A DNA stretch of 64,000 nucleotides. Origin: Cyclobacteriaceae bacterium (GTDB lineage: Bacteria; Bacteroidota; Bacteroidia; Cytophagales; Cyclobacteriaceae). Position numbers and translations under genes: made by a program. This document shows positions 7,447 to 17,007 of this stretch, in pieces. The notes beneath the pieces were generated by a model. That model did not search any database, was not told the origin of the DNA, and saw only the letters and a program-made list of their open reading frames with translations. The stretch spans positions 1,054,001-1,118,000 of the forward strand of contig JABFRS010000002.1 in assembly GCA_013141055.1 (NCBI GenBank), given 5' to 3'. How positions within the stretch are numbered: position 1 is the stretch's first letter; each line of letters starts with the position of its first letter.

Positions 7447-9156
7447 TCAGATATTACCTTTTTTCAATTCTTTTACTGCATAATCCACTGCCCGTGCAGT
7501 AAAGGCCATGTAGGTAAGAGAAGGATTCACACACGCCGCAGACGTCATGAATGAACCATCTGTAACGAATACATTCTTGCAGGCATGTACCTGATTGTAT
7601 TTATTCAATACCGATGTCTTAGGATCATTACCCATGCGTGCAGTACCCATCTCGTGAATACCAAGTCCAGGACCACCCGCATTGTCATTCGTGCGAACAT
7701 TCTTAACACCTGCTGCTTCCAGCATTTCCGCAGCATCGCTCACCATATCCTTACGCATCTTCAGCTCGTTCTCTTTCATCTCAACATCAAATGTGAGCGT
7801 TGGAAGACCATGCTTATCTTTTTTGTCTTTGTTAAGTGTAACACGGTTTTCAGCATACGGAAGGAATTCTCCGAAACCTCCCATACCAATGCTCCACATA
7901 CCTGGCTTGGTGACCGCCTCCTTCAACTCTTCGCCAATGCTTAACTCTGCCACCATACGTGACCAGCCGCTGCGACTTCCTCCACCCTGATATCCGAATC
8001 CACGTAAGTAATCACGTTTGTCTGATCCGACATTACGATAGCGTGGGATATAAAATCCGTTCGCTCTGCGTCCTGAAAGATATTTGTCTTCATAACCTTC
8101 TACATCGCCGCTTGCACCTGCATTCAGGTGATGATCCATGATGTTACGACCCAACTGATCGCTGTCATTTCCAAATCCATTTGGAAAACGAGCGGAAGTG
8201 GAGTTTAACATAATAGAAGTTGAACCGAATGTGGAAGCACACAGGAAGATCACGCTTGCATAGAATTCTGTCTGCTCGCCGGTTTCAGCATCCTGGATCT
8301 TCACTCCGGTTGCCTTGCCTTTAGCTTCATCATAGATCAATCCGATAACAATAGAGTTAGGACGAAGCGTCATGTTACCGGTCTTCTCTGCCGCCACAAG
8401 GGTAGAAGAAAGACTGCTGAAGTAAGCTCCGTACGGACATCCGCGACTGCAAAGGTTTCTGAACTGACAGGTTCCTCTCTGAGGAGAATTGCCGTGTGTC
8501 AATGGCGCCGTCATGTGTGCCGTGCGACCGATGGTCAATGCACGACCAAATTTTTCCTGCATGGATTTCTTTAGATCTACTTCCACGCATGTAAGTTCCA
8601 TGGGAGGTAAATACTTTCCATCCGGAAGCTGGGGAAGATTCTCTATCGATCCGCTAACTCCTATATATTGTTCTACATAATCATACCATGGTGAGATATC
8701 AGCATAACGAACCGGCCAGTCAACTGCAATACCGTCCTTGGCATTTGCTGTAAAGTCCATGTCACCAAGTCTGTAGCTCTGGCGGCCCCATGTGATGGAA
8801 CGTCCACCTACATGATATCCTCTCATCCAGTCGAAGCGCTTTGTCTCTGTATAAGGATTTTCAAGATCGTTAACGAACCAATGCTTGGTCGATTGACGAA
8901 TGGTGTAACCTGTACGGTTCTGTACGCCTTGTTGCTTGAGATCTTCCTGAGTAGGACGATCACCATTGGCGAACTCCCATGGATCTTTTGTTGCTGTCGG
9001 ATAGTCAGGATGTTTCACCATTCTTCCTCTTTCCAGAACTAAGGTCTTCAATCCCTTTTCTGTCAGCTCTTTGCTCGCCCATCCACCGCTGATACCGGTT
9101 CCGACTACGATCGCATCGTACGTGTTATTCTTTTGCGCTTCAGTGTTTAAATTCAT
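7447..9156 (-). CDS. GMC family FAD-dependent oxidoreductase
   Basis: A 569-residue flavoprotein that probably oxidises a sugar or sugar acid, with electrons passed onward through the small subunit encoded downstream. The FAD-binding GTGISG sits at residues 19-24, followed by LVLERG. The C-terminal GMC domain carries GIHEMGTARMG (active-site histidine region) and NPSLTYMAFTARA. A cysteine cluster with spacing C-x5-C-x3-C (TCQFRNLCSRGCPYG, near residue 230) resembles the cluster-binding segment of bacterial FAD glucose dehydrogenases, so an Fe-S centre is possible. There is no signal peptide; export with subunit 3 is inferred. Confidence 0.92.
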   Translation of the reverse strand: MNLNTEAQKNNTYDAIVVGTGISGGWASKELTEKGLKTLVLERGRMVKHPDYPTATKDPWEFANGDRPTQEDLKQQGVQNRTGYTIRQSTKHWFVNDLENPYTETKRFDWMRGYHVGGRSITWGRQSYRLGDMDFTANAKDGIAVDWPVRYADISPWYDYVEQYIGVSGSIENLPQLPDGKYLPPMELTCVEVDLKKSMQEKFGRALTIGRTAHMTAPLTHGNSPQRGTCQFRNLCSRGCPYGAYFSSLSSTLVAAEKTGNMTLRPNSIVIGLIYDEAKGKATGVKIQDAETGEQTEFYASVIFLCASTFGSTSIMLNSTSARFPNGFGNDSDQLGRNIMDHHLNAGASGDVEGYEDKYLSGRRANGFYIPRYRNVGSDKRDYLRGFGYQGGGSRSGWSRMVAELSIGEELKEAVTKPGMWSIGMGGFGEFLPYAENRVTLNKDKKDKHGLPTLTFDVEMKENELKMRKDMVSDAAEMLEAAGVKNVRTNDNAGGPGLGIHEMGTARMGNDPKTSVLNKYNQVHACKNVFVTDGSFMTSAACVNPSLTYMAFTARAVDYAVKELKKGNI

Positions 9157-9384
9157 GACGGTTCATTTTGAAGTTTGAATATAGTGGTTTTCAACGTTTG
9201 CAATCAAGTTTATTACACCATTATTAGATGAATTCACCCATGATCAGTTTCGATCATATCGCATCACCAAAAGCAATCCGTCAAAGTCGTGTATAAAGTA
9301 CACAATCAGCCCGTTCTGAACATATTACAGGCATACATTCTCGCTTAATTAAAATGATTCTTAATAAGGGGAATCAATTGATCC

Positions 9385-10140
9385 TTACAGGAATTTAACC
9401 TCTTTAAAAGAGAACACTCTGCTCCTCCCCTGGGTTTCGATACACAGGCGACCCTGCTCATCGATATCGGAGATCAGCCCCTGAAAATTTTCACCTTCCG
9501 ATTCGTAGTGGTGATTTTCATTGAACCGATACAAAGCATTGATATATCGTTCTTTCAATATCATGGATTTCCCTGCTCTCAGATCGAGATACTCAGCTTC
9601 CAGAAATGCTACAATATCCTGAAACACATGATTAAGATCATGAGCAATGCCCGTGAAATGATAAAGAGAAGATGCAATGGGTGAGCTGAATTGCTGCTGG
9701 TTAATATTCAGTCCGATCCCTACAATGGAGGAAGAAAGTGCTGATCCTTTCAACTGGTTTTCGATAAGGATTCCACCAATCTTGAAGTCATTAATATAAA
9801 TGTCGTTGGGCCATTTGAGTTTGATGCCGTTGGAAACAAATTTCCTGAGCGCATCCACAATTGCCAATGAGATGGCCATGTTGAGCTGAAACTGATCTTT
9901 GGCCTGAAGGAAAACCGGACGAAGTAAGAGTGAAAATGTAATGTTCATCCCCGGTTCGGCTTCCCAGGTATTACCCCTCTGTCCACGACCGGCAGTCTGG
10001 CTGTCGGTGATCACTACCGAGCCTTCCGGCAGCTGTGAGGAGTCATTCAATTCGCTTAGGAGGGAATTCGTCGAGTGACATTCTGGCACATAAATCAGGT
10101 TTTGCCCTATGAAAAGCGTATTGGCAGGGATTTTATACAA
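9385..10140 (-). CDS. birA: Biotin-[acetyl-CoA-carboxylase] ligase
   Basis: Attaches biotin to the carrier lysine of biotin-dependent carboxylases. The 251-residue protein has the biotinyl-AMP loop GRGQRGNTW (51-59), the CHSTN substrate motif (21-25) and KLKWPNDIYIND with IGGILIE (about 107-123). The N-terminal winged helix of E. coli BirA is absent, so this is the monofunctional ligase without repressor activity. It is transcribed divergently from rsfS with 53 bp between the starts. Confidence 0.95.
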   Translation of the reverse strand: MYKIPANTLFIGQNLIYVPECHSTNSLLSELNDSSQLPEGSVVITDSQTAGRGQRGNTWEAEPGMNITFSLLLRPVFLQAKDQFQLNMAISLAIVDALRKFVSNGIKLKWPNDIYINDFKIGGILIENQLKGSALSSSIVGIGLNINQQQFSSPIASSLYHFTGIAHDLNHVFQDIVAFLEAEYLDLRAGKSMILKERYINALYRFNENHHYESEGENFQGLISDIDEQGRLCIETQGRSRVFSFKEVKFL

Positions 10141-10193
10141 GGTATTTTAGTTAGTTTTACAGATTGTTTTTATCCATCAACCGAAGATAGTGA

Positions 10194-10565
10194 ATGGCCA
10201 AGAGAAGGAAGGTTGCGAATGCTGAAAAGTTAAGCCAGTTAGTAGTAAAGGGAATGCAGGAGAAGAAGGCCAGCGACATTGTTGTGATGGATCTGCGTGA
10301 AGTGAAGAATTCCGTTGCGGAGTTTTTCGTCATTTGCTCAGGAAGTTCAGATAAACAGCTGGATTCAATTGCCACTTCCGTGGATCAGGAAGTTTTCAAG
10401 GGTTTGAATGAAAATCCATGGCATTCAGAAGGTAAAAACAATAAAGAGTGGGTCTTGATCGACTATAGCAATGTAGTGGCTCACATCTTCAAAAAGGACA
10501 GAAGGAGCTTTTATGCACTTGAGAAACTTTGGGGAGATGCAGTGATCACTGAGATCGCAGATTAG
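10194..10565 (+). CDS. rsfS: Ribosomal silencing factor RsfS
   Basis: A 123-residue Iojap/RsfS protein that binds uL14 on the large subunit and blocks subunit joining under nutrient limitation. Family features are KKASDIVVMDLREVKNSVAEFFVICSG (about 24-50), then W-x-x-EGK and a C-terminal VLIDYSNVVAHIF followed by R-x-FYALEKLWGDA. It stands immediately upstream of ftsH (57 bp), an arrangement common in Cytophagales, and is divergent from birA. Confidence 0.95.
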   Translation: MAKRRKVANAEKLSQLVVKGMQEKKASDIVVMDLREVKNSVAEFFVICSGSSDKQLDSIATSVDQEVFKGLNENPWHSEGKNNKEWVLIDYSNVVAHIFKKDRRSFYALEKLWGDAVITEIAD

Positions 10566-10622
10566 AACTAATTGACAAAGCGTACGTTATTTATTTGAAA
10601 CTATTTAAGCTCAATAAAGAGA

Positions 10623-12677
10623 ATGGCTGACAAAGACAGAAAAGACAGTAAAAATAACCCTCCAAGAGTGCCAAGACCGAATTATCAGATATGGATAATA
10701 CTGGGACTGGTGGCCGTGATCTTAGGAGTCAGTTGGCTTAACCGCAGTGGTGAATTAACTGAAATTCAATCCAACAAGTTTGAGGATATGGTGCAAAGCC
10801 GCGATATCAAGAAGCTTGTGCTCGTAAAAGATCAGGAACAAATTGAAATCACATTGAAACCGGAGGCATTGCAGAATGCCAAATACAAGCAAGAGCTTGA
10901 GAAGAACAGTCCTTTCGGAATGAATGCAAACGGTCCTCATTACAAACTGAAGATCGGTTCCATCGACAAGTTCCTCGACAAGTATGAACAGCTTACCAAG
11001 AACATTCCACGTGAACAGCAGGTAGACCTTCGCGTAGAAGAGCGCGGTGATCTTACCGGTCAGCTTTTCAACTGGGGATTCCTGCTCCTGTTATTATTCG
11101 GATTCTGGATGCTCATGCGTCGTATGACGGGTGGCGGCGGTCCGGGAGGACAGATCTTCAACATTGGAAAATCAAAGGCTGCATTGTTTGATGCGGAAAG
11201 CAAAGTAAAGATCACATTTGAAGATGCGGCAGGTCTTGATGAAGCTAAGGAAGAGATCATGGAGATCGTTGAGTTCCTCAAGAACCCAGGCAAGTTCACC
11301 AAGCTAGGAGGTAAAATTCCGAAAGGCGCTTTGCTCGTAGGACCTCCAGGAACAGGTAAGACCTTGCTCGCGAAAGCTGTTGCAGGTGAAGCCGGTGTTC
11401 CATTCTTCTCCCTCTCAGGATCAGACTTCGTTGAAATGTTTGTGGGTGTAGGTGCGGCACGTGTGCGTGATCTATTCAAACAGGCAAAAGAAAAAGCTCC
11501 CTGTATCATCTTCATTGATGAGATTGATGCGATCGGTCGTTCACGCGGAAGAGGTCAGGTACCAGGTGCGAATGATGAACGTGAAAACACATTGAACTCA
11601 TTGCTGGTGGAGATGGATGGATTTGCAACCGACAGTGGTGTTATCATCCTTGCGGCAACCAACCGTCCTGATGTATTGGACTCTGCCCTGCTTCGTCCGG
11701 GACGTTTCGATCGTCAGATCAGCATTGACAAACCGGATATCGTGGGCCGTGAAGCAATCTTCAAAGTTCATTTGAAACCTATCAAGCTTTCAAAAGAAGT
11801 GGATACGAAAAAGCTGGCAGCACAGACTCCTGGTTTTGCAGGTGCTGAAATTGCCAACGTATGTAACGAAGCAGCATTGATTGCAGCGCGTAAGGAAAAG
11901 AAAGAAGTTGAGATGAAAGATTTTCATGATGCTATCGATCGCGTGATCGGCGGCCTTGAAAAGAAAAACAAGATCATATCTCCAGAAGAAAAGAAGATCG
12001 TTGCCTATCATGAATCAGGTCACGCTGTAGCGGGATGGTTCCTGGAGCATGCCGATCCATTGGTGAAGGTGAGCATTGTACCACGCGGTATCGCTGCGTT
12101 GGGATATGCACAGTACTTGCCGAAAGAACAGTTCTTATATCAGACTGATCAGTTGATTGATGAAATGTGTATGTCGTTCGGCGGACGTGTTGCTGAAGAC
12201 ATCGTATTCAATAAGATCTCTACCGGTGCATTGAGTGATCTTGAACGCATCACGAAGATGGCGTACAGCATCGTTACGGTGTATGGTATGAATAAGGAGA
12301 TTGGAAACATTTCGTTCTACGACAGCAAGCAGTCGGAGTACAATTTCCAGAAACCGTATTCTGATGCAACAGCAGAGAAGATCGATAAGGAAGTCCGCGC
12401 ATTGATTGACTTCTGTTATCAGCGCACCAAGAAGTTGTTGAATGATCACCGCGATCATCTTGAGATCATTGCAAAAGAATTGCTGGAGAAAGAAATTCTC
12501 TTCCAGACTGATCTTGAGCGATTGATTGGCAAGAGGCCCTTCAGCAGCCTGACGAACTATGAGAAGTTCACCAACGGAAAAGAAGAAGCAAAGAAAGAAA
12601 GCGAGCTGAAAGATCTAAAGAAAGAAGAGCTGACAGAGCCGAGCGACATTCCAAGCGATCTGCCGATAGGTTCTTAA
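10623..12677 (+). CDS. ftsH: ATP-dependent zinc metalloprotease FtsH
   Basis: Membrane-anchored AAA+ protease that degrades misfolded membrane proteins and some regulators. The 684 residues are arranged as a first membrane helix (about 24-41), a periplasmic domain, a second helix (about 146-165, [12 protein letters not shown]), then the AAA module with Walker A GPPGTGKT (about 239-246), Walker [12 protein letters not shown] and the second region of homology ending LLRPGRFDR. The M41 protease domain has the zinc motif HESGH (about 464-468). The tail is rich in K and E and ends [11 protein letters not shown] strong terminator follows. Confidence 0.98.
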   Translation: MADKDRKDSKNNPPRVPRPNYQIWIILGLVAVILGVSWLNRSGELTEIQSNKFEDMVQSRDIKKLVLVKDQEQIEITLKPEALQNAKYKQELEKNSPFGMNANGPHYKLKIGSIDKFLDKYEQLTKNIPREQQVDLRVEERGDLTGQLFNWGFLLLLLFGFWMLMRRMTGGGGPGGQIFNIGKSKAALFDAESKVKITFEDAAGLDEAKEEIMEIVEFLKNPGKFTKLGGKIPKGALLVGPPGTGKTLLAKAVAGEAGVPFFSLSGSDFVEMFVGVGAARVRDLFKQAKEKAPCIIFIDEIDAIGRSRGRGQVPGANDERENTLNSLLVEMDGFATDSGVIILAATNRPDVLDSALLRPGRFDRQISIDKPDIVGREAIFKVHLKPIKLSKEVDTKKLAAQTPGFAGAEIANVCNEAALIAARKEKKEVEMKDFHDAIDRVIGGLEKKNKIISPEEKKIVAYHESGHAVAGWFLEHADPLVKVSIVPRGIAALGYAQYLPKEQFLYQTDQLIDEMCMSFGGRVAEDIVFNKISTGALSDLERITKMAYSIVTVYGMNKEIGNISFYDSKQSEYNFQKPYSDATAEKIDKEVRALIDFCYQRTKKLLNDHRDHLEIIAKELLEKEILFQTDLERLIGKRPFSSLTNYEKFTNGKEEAKKESELKDLKKEELTEPSDIPSDLPIGS

Positions 12678-12702
12678 AGAATATCCAAGTGTATAAAAGA
12701 AG

Positions 12703-12736
12703 ATCAGGTACCGTCAAGGGTGCCTGATTTTTTTTT
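12703..12736 (+). terminator. Rho-independent terminator after ftsH
   Basis: A 10-bp stem with one G-T pair (ATCAGGTACC at 12703-12712, GGTGCCTGAT at 12719-12728), a 6-base loop and a run of eight or more T. Confidence 0.9.
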
Positions 12737-12903
12737 GAAGTGATAACTCACCCATCCTTGTCTTAGATCGGTGTTTTCATCGATCTTCTGAACGAAACCA
12801 TGTAGCACTAAGGCCATATGGTATGCTCTATAGCTGCTACAGGGCCACGGATGCCAAAGATTTTCACAGATCCATCCGGCAGACAATACCAATGATGGCC
12901 ACA

Positions 12904-12924
12904 GATGATCAGCTACGCTGATGG
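12904..12924 (+). repeat. Dispersed hairpin module, copy A
   Basis: A 21-bp module containing the hairpin ATCAGC-TAC-GCTGAT (12908-12922). An identical 21-bp copy lies in inverted orientation at 22914-22934, 10 kb away in the other repeat-rich spacer. Confidence 0.75.
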
Positions 12925-12945
12925 TGCAACATAATTCAACATGGC

Positions 12946-12993
12946 GTAACCTTAGTGCCCTGTAGTATTAGTGCCCTGTAGCCTTAGTGCTAC
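12946..12993 (+). repeat. 16-bp tandem repeat, three copies
   Basis: Units GTAACCTTAGTGCCCT, GTAGTATTAGTGCCCT and GTAGCCTTAGTGCTAC lie head to tail at 12946, 12962 and 12978. The last unit also forms a 9-bp hairpin, CCCTGTAGC (12974-12982) with GCTACAGGG (12989-12997), just upstream of the lpxH promoter. Confidence 0.75.
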
Positions 12994-12996
12994 AGG

Positions 12997-13029
12997 GTTG
13001 GCTTAAGCTGAAGTAGTTATCTATCTTTG
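12997..13029 (+). promoter_or_regulatory. lpxH promoter
   Basis: Perfect -7 box TATCTTTG at 13022-13029, with a GTTG -33-like element at 12997-13000 (21-bp spacing). The lpxH ATG is 8 bases after the box, giving an almost leaderless transcript. Confidence 0.55.
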
Positions 13030-13036
13030 TTCTTCG

Positions 13037-13810
13037 ATGCAAGAACAAGCAGTAACTCTTCCCACTTCTCAGAAAATCTACTTCGCCTCCGATTTCCACC
13101 TTGGCGTTCCCAATCACGAAGCCAGTCTTGTCCGTGAAAAGAAGATCGTCGCATGGCTGGAACAGGTAAAGAAAGATGCGCATTCCATCTATCTGTTGGG
13201 AGACATCTTTGACTTCTGGTTTGAATACCGGCAGACTATCCCAAAAGGATTTATAAGATTGCAGGGGAAGCTGGCGGAACTAAGAGATGCAGGAATCCCT
13301 ATCTACTTCTTTACAGGAAATCACGATATGTGGATGTTCGACTACTTTCCTAAAGAGTTCGGCATACCGGTGTATCGTGAACCGATTCTCCTCAAAGCAG
13401 GAAATCAAAAACTTATCGTCGGCCACGGCGATGGATTAGGCCCAGGAGAGACAGGCTACAAGATTCTTAAAGGTTTTTTCAACAGTAAAGTGTGCCAGTG
13501 GCTGTTTGCCAGGATCCATCCAAATCTCGGCATGGGCATTGCTAATTTCTGGAGTAGGCAGAGCCGCATCAACAACATGAAATCCGAAGAACATTTTAAA
13601 GGTGAGGAAAAAGAGTTCCTGCTCCTGTGGTGCAAGGAACAGGAGCAGATCGCTCATCACGATTTTTATGTTTTCGGTCATCGTCATATTCCACTCGATC
13701 TGAAAGTGGGTGAGAACAGCCGATACGTCAATATCGGTGAGTGGGTGCATGGCTCAACCTACGGAGTATATGATGGTAGGAATTTTGAACTCAAAACTTT
13801 CCAGGGATGA
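13037..13810 (+). CDS. lpxH: UDP-2,3-diacylglucosamine diphosphatase
   Basis: Hydrolyses UDP-2,3-diacylglucosamine to lipid X in lipid A synthesis, at the inner face of the cytoplasmic membrane. The 257-residue calcineurin-like phosphoesterase shows all metal-binding blocks in order: SDFHLG, LLGDIFDFWFEY, FTGNHDMW, VGHGDGLGPG and VFGHRHIP. The broad family also includes LpxG/LpxI-type alternatives, but this motif set fits LpxH. It overlaps the next gene by ATGA. Confidence 0.92.
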   Translation: MQEQAVTLPTSQKIYFASDFHLGVPNHEASLVREKKIVAWLEQVKKDAHSIYLLGDIFDFWFEYRQTIPKGFIRLQGKLAELRDAGIPIYFFTGNHDMWMFDYFPKEFGIPVYREPILLKAGNQKLIVGHGDGLGPGETGYKILKGFFNSKVCQWLFARIHPNLGMGIANFWSRQSRINNMKSEEHFKGEEKEFLLLWCKEQEQIAHHDFYVFGHRHIPLDLKVGENSRYVNIGEWVHGSTYGVYDGRNFELKTFQG

Positions 13811-14598
13811 GGTTCATACTACTCTTCCTCATCACTCTTATTCTCATTCCGGGAGCCATCGCCCAGAATAATAAAAAGATCACATTCGAAACCAAAGGAG
13901 ATATCATCTGGGCAGGTGTCGACAGGCCGGGCGATCTGTTTCTTGTCTTGCAAACAGGAGAAGTTCTGAAGTACGACAAACAGGGAAAGAAAATCGGTAG
14001 TCACAGTTTCAAAGGACCCCCTACTCTGCTTGATCCATTGGATGGCGTGCAGTCATTCTATTATATGGTTGATGGAAATCATTATGGAAACATTTCTTCC
14101 GATCTTATGGAAGTAACAAAGTTTCCATTGGATCCTGCGTTTGCCATCAACCCATGGTTAGTGGCTCCTTCTCTTCACGAATTGTGGATCCTCGATTCAG
14201 CGGACTTCAGCATCAAAAAGACAAAGATGAAATCCTCCAGCATTTCACTGGAAGCAATACTGATTCATCTTCCTACCAAGAAGGTGAAAGATTACGTTTA
14301 CATGCGCGAGTATCAGAATTATCTCTTTCTGCTGGATAAGAATTCAGGCATTCATCTTTATAATGCTTTAGGAAAGTTTGTTAAAACGTTTGGCGAAAAA
14401 GATCTTACCTATTTCAACTTCCTTGGCGAAGAGATCTATTTCATGAAGGACAAGCAACTGATCTTTCTGGATCTCTTCAATGATGAAAGGAGATTCGTGC
14501 CACTGCCGATGGCTTGTAAATTTGCTTTGATCAATGAAGACAAGCTCTATGCTGTCGAAAGCAACCGGGTGACGATACTCGATTTTAAGCCTTATTAA
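13807..14598 (+). CDS. Exported protein of unknown function
   Basis: A 263-residue protein with a signal peptide (MRFILLFLITLILIPGAIAQ). I do not recognise a family. The sequence is made of repeating short strands such as GEVLKYDKQGKKIGSHSFKG, GIHLYNALGKFVKTFGEK and KLYAVESNRVTILDF, a pattern typical of beta-propeller blades, so an incomplete or small propeller is likely. The ATG overlaps the lpxH stop as ATGA, so it is translated with lpxH and probably acts in the periplasm or outer membrane. A link to lipid A is suggested only by position. Confidence 0.7.
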   Translation: MRFILLFLITLILIPGAIAQNNKKITFETKGDIIWAGVDRPGDLFLVLQTGEVLKYDKQGKKIGSHSFKGPPTLLDPLDGVQSFYYMVDGNHYGNISSDLMEVTKFPLDPAFAINPWLVAPSLHELWILDSADFSIKKTKMKSSSISLEAILIHLPTKKVKDYVYMREYQNYLFLLDKNSGIHLYNALGKFVKTFGEKDLTYFNFLGEEIYFMKDKQLIFLDLFNDERRFVPLPMACKFALINEDKLYAVESNRVTILDFKPY

Positions 14599-14653
14599 TT
14601 TCCCCTCCAGATTGATAACATTTCGATATTGACTAGCTTAGTGGCCCTGAGCC

Positions 14654-15040
14654 ATGAAAGAATTTCAACTGAGTTTTGAGAAGAGAGAGAAATATCTCTT
14701 CATAAAGGGCAAGGGCGAAAGAAGCAACCTCCAGGAAATTCTCGACAGCACCAGGGCATTCGCCAAAGTGGTGGAACAAACCGGCAGCACTTTCCTTCTG
14801 GTGGATTACACCGAAACCAGAACCCAGCTTTCCAACAACGATATCTTCAATATCACCCGGCTGTACGAAACGCAGACTCCCGTATTGCAAAAGCTTTGCC
14901 TGAGCATCATCATTCCAAAAGACGAGCTCTCTTCCGAAAAGTTCTGGGAAGACATCTGCAGTCAGAGGGGATTCAACTTCAAGATCTTCGTCGATAAAAT
15001 GATGGCTGAGCAATGGCTGTTATTGCAAATAAGGAATTAG
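14654..15040 (+). CDS. Hypothetical protein, STAS/SpoIIAA-like size
   Basis: A 128-residue soluble protein of unrecognised family. Its pattern of alternating strands and helices (ISFEKREKYLFIKGKGERSNLQEILD in outline, then FLLVDYTETR, then KLCLSIIIPKDE) recalls the small alpha/beta fold of STAS or SpoIIAA-like proteins, but no family motif confirms this. It ends 64 bp before the preferred start of a TPR histidine kinase read in the same direction, so a signalling role is possible by context only. Confidence 0.6.
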   Translation: MKEFQLSFEKREKYLFIKGKGERSNLQEILDSTRAFAKVVEQTGSTFLLVDYTETRTQLSNNDIFNITRLYETQTPVLQKLCLSIIIPKDELSSEKFWEDICSQRGFNFKIFVDKMMAEQWLLLQIRN

Positions 15041-15104
15041 CGTGGCAACAACATATTTCCTTACCCGCGTTGCCATTCTGAATTTAGTTTCTGTATTTTT
15101 CAAG

Positions 15105-16994
15105 ATGTCTAAAGTTGCTGCCATCCTTGCGATAGCTTTTATCGCCGGTACATCCGTGTGCGCAGCACCTATAAAGATTGACAGCCTTGAGCGAATCCTT
15201 GCAACGCATCCTGTAGATTCCGTTTCCATTGACATCTACTGTCAGCTCTCACAAAAATACCTTCCCTCCAAGCCGGATACGGCCAGGAAATATGCAGACA
15301 TGGCTCTCCACCTTTCCCAGTCCAAAGGATACAGGCACGGAGAAATTGTTGCTCTCAACTGTATTGCAGAATATGAATACCGCCAGGGGAATTATGCCAG
15401 TGCCGTTGAGCATAGCATGAGATCACTTAAGTTCAGCGAACAGTCGCACGACTCAGTGGGAATGGCCATGTCCAACCGCGCGCTGGGTCTCATCTATACT
15501 TTTGGCTTCAAGCAATATGATGTGGCACTTCAATATCAGCTCAATGCTCTCAAGATCTTCGAACGCAAAAAGGATAAAAGGAACATGGCCTCCTTTTACG
15601 GAAACATAACATGGATCTATGCCGGGCTCAATCAGAATTTAACAGAAGCTCACAGACTGGCATTGCTTGGACTTGAACTATCAAAGTCACTGAACGATCC
15701 ACAGCTTGTAAGCTACAACTATAATTCACAGGGACTCATTTTTTTACAAGAAGGACAATATGACTCTGCTCTTCAGAATCTTCAACGATCCATACAGGCA
15801 GGGATCGAAGCCGATGATAAAGCGGTTGTCGCATACGACAAGAGCATCATCGGTCAGGTCTACCTGAAACAACATCGCTACAAAGAAGCCATCAGCAAGT
15901 TCAACGAGGCCATTGATGAAAGTCGCCCGTTGCACATTCTTGAAATATTGAAAGATTCATACGATGGACTTGCGAAAGGATATGAAGGCATCAGCAACTA
16001 TCCTCTCGCCTATCACAACCACATGTCGTACATGCATCTGCGGGATTCATTGCTGAACTGGGAGACCACTCAAAAAGCAATGCTCACCCGACTTGAGTTT
16101 GAAGGACAGAATAAAATCGAAGAGCTTGAATTTGCCAACGAACAGGAGAAGAAAGAGCAGCTCATCTATGAAGTACTGTTTGGAATAGTCCTCGCCTTCT
16201 TCATTGCAGTGGTGCTTCTTGCCGCGAGGAATAACCGTCAGCGGAAAGAGACTAACCGATTGCTTCAGGAGAAGAATCAGGAGATCGCCGAACAAAATCT
16301 GAAGCTTAAAGAAGCTAATGATATCAAGGACAAGTTCTTCTCCATTATCAGTCACGATCTGAGAAGTCCGCTGTCGAGTCTAAAAGGTTTACTGAGTCTG
16401 CTGGCGGGAAATGAGATCAACGACCAGGAGTTTAAATCTTTTGCACCCAAGATCAACCAGCGACTCACTGGTGTAAGCGAGACCCTTGAAAATCTTTTGC
16501 ACTGGTCGCAATCACAGATGAAGGGAATGTCCTACAACCCCACGACGATTCCGGTAAGGGTAGTGACAGAGAAATGCCTGTTATTGTTTCTGGAGACTGC
16601 CGCTGAGAAGAAGCTCACGTTCTCGAATGATATCCCAAAAGATGCCTCGGTCTATGCAGATAAGAATCAAACGGAGCTCATCTTCAGGAATCTCATCCAC
16701 AATGCGATCAAATTTACTGTCAATGGTGGCTCGATCTCCATCACTTCTGAAATCACTGACGATCACGTGGAGATCCGCGTAAGCGACACCGGCATTGGAA
16801 TGTCGAAAGAGCAGGTTGAAAATCTCTTCGACAATGTTACAGCCCGCACCACCCATGGCACCGATGGTGAAAAAGGAACCGGCCTCGGACTTCTTCTCTG
16901 CAAAGAGATGGCAGAAAATAATGGCGGCAGATTACTGGTGACAAGCGAAGCTGGAAAAGGAAGCACCTTTCATGTCTTCCTCCGCAAAGCCTGA
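15105..16994 (+). CDS. TPR-containing sensor histidine kinase
   Basis: A membrane sensor kinase of the Bacteroidota TPR type, 629 residues from the ATG at 15105. This start gives a signal peptide (MSKVAAILAIAFIAGTSVCA); the GTG at 15042 would place 21 extra residues ahead of it. A periplasmic TPR array covers about residues 25-330, followed by a membrane helix (about 353-376) and a coiled coil. The kinase core has H-box FFSIISHDLRSPLSS (His near 415), N-box NLIHNAIKF (about 528), DTGIGM (about 560) and GTGLGLLLCKEM (about 590). No response regulator lies nearby, so its partner is elsewhere. Confidence 0.92.
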   Translation: MSKVAAILAIAFIAGTSVCAAPIKIDSLERILATHPVDSVSIDIYCQLSQKYLPSKPDTARKYADMALHLSQSKGYRHGEIVALNCIAEYEYRQGNYASAVEHSMRSLKFSEQSHDSVGMAMSNRALGLIYTFGFKQYDVALQYQLNALKIFERKKDKRNMASFYGNITWIYAGLNQNLTEAHRLALLGLELSKSLNDPQLVSYNYNSQGLIFLQEGQYDSALQNLQRSIQAGIEADDKAVVAYDKSIIGQVYLKQHRYKEAISKFNEAIDESRPLHILEILKDSYDGLAKGYEGISNYPLAYHNHMSYMHLRDSLLNWETTQKAMLTRLEFEGQNKIEELEFANEQEKKEQLIYEVLFGIVLAFFIAVVLLAARNNRQRKETNRLLQEKNQEIAEQNLKLKEANDIKDKFFSIISHDLRSPLSSLKGLLSLLAGNEINDQEFKSFAPKINQRLTGVSETLENLLHWSQSQMKGMSYNPTTIPVRVVTEKCLLLFLETAAEKKLTFSNDIPKDASVYADKNQTELIFRNLIHNAIKFTVNGGSISITSEITDDHVEIRVSDTGIGMSKEQVENLFDNVTARTTHGTDGEKGTGLGLLLCKEMAENNGGRLLVTSEAGKGSTFHVFLRKA

Positions 16995-17007
16995 CTTCAT
17001 CATCACA

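Larger units (their letters stand above)
12738..13021. repeat. Non-coding hairpin/repeat region between ftsH and lpxH
   Basis: About 280 bp without a credible gene, made largely of short inverted and direct repeats. These are an AGATCG/CGATCT pair (12765-12786), TGTAGCA/TGCTACA (12801-12807 and 12835-12841), the dispersed module at 12904-12924 and a three-copy 16-bp tandem repeat at 12946-12993. The look is that of REP-type palindromic elements. The reverse-strand ORF at 12704-12892 runs through these repeats and is not considered a gene. Confidence 0.6.

Noticed and set aside
11060..11515. 151-codon ORF antisense to ftsH
   Set aside because: Shadow of the conserved AAA module; no homology pattern of its own.
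12704..12892. 62-codon reverse-strand ORF after ftsH
   Set aside because: It starts among palindromic repeats and includes the ftsH terminator; the phrase VLHGFVQK only faintly recalls HigB toxins and no toxin or antitoxin partner exists.
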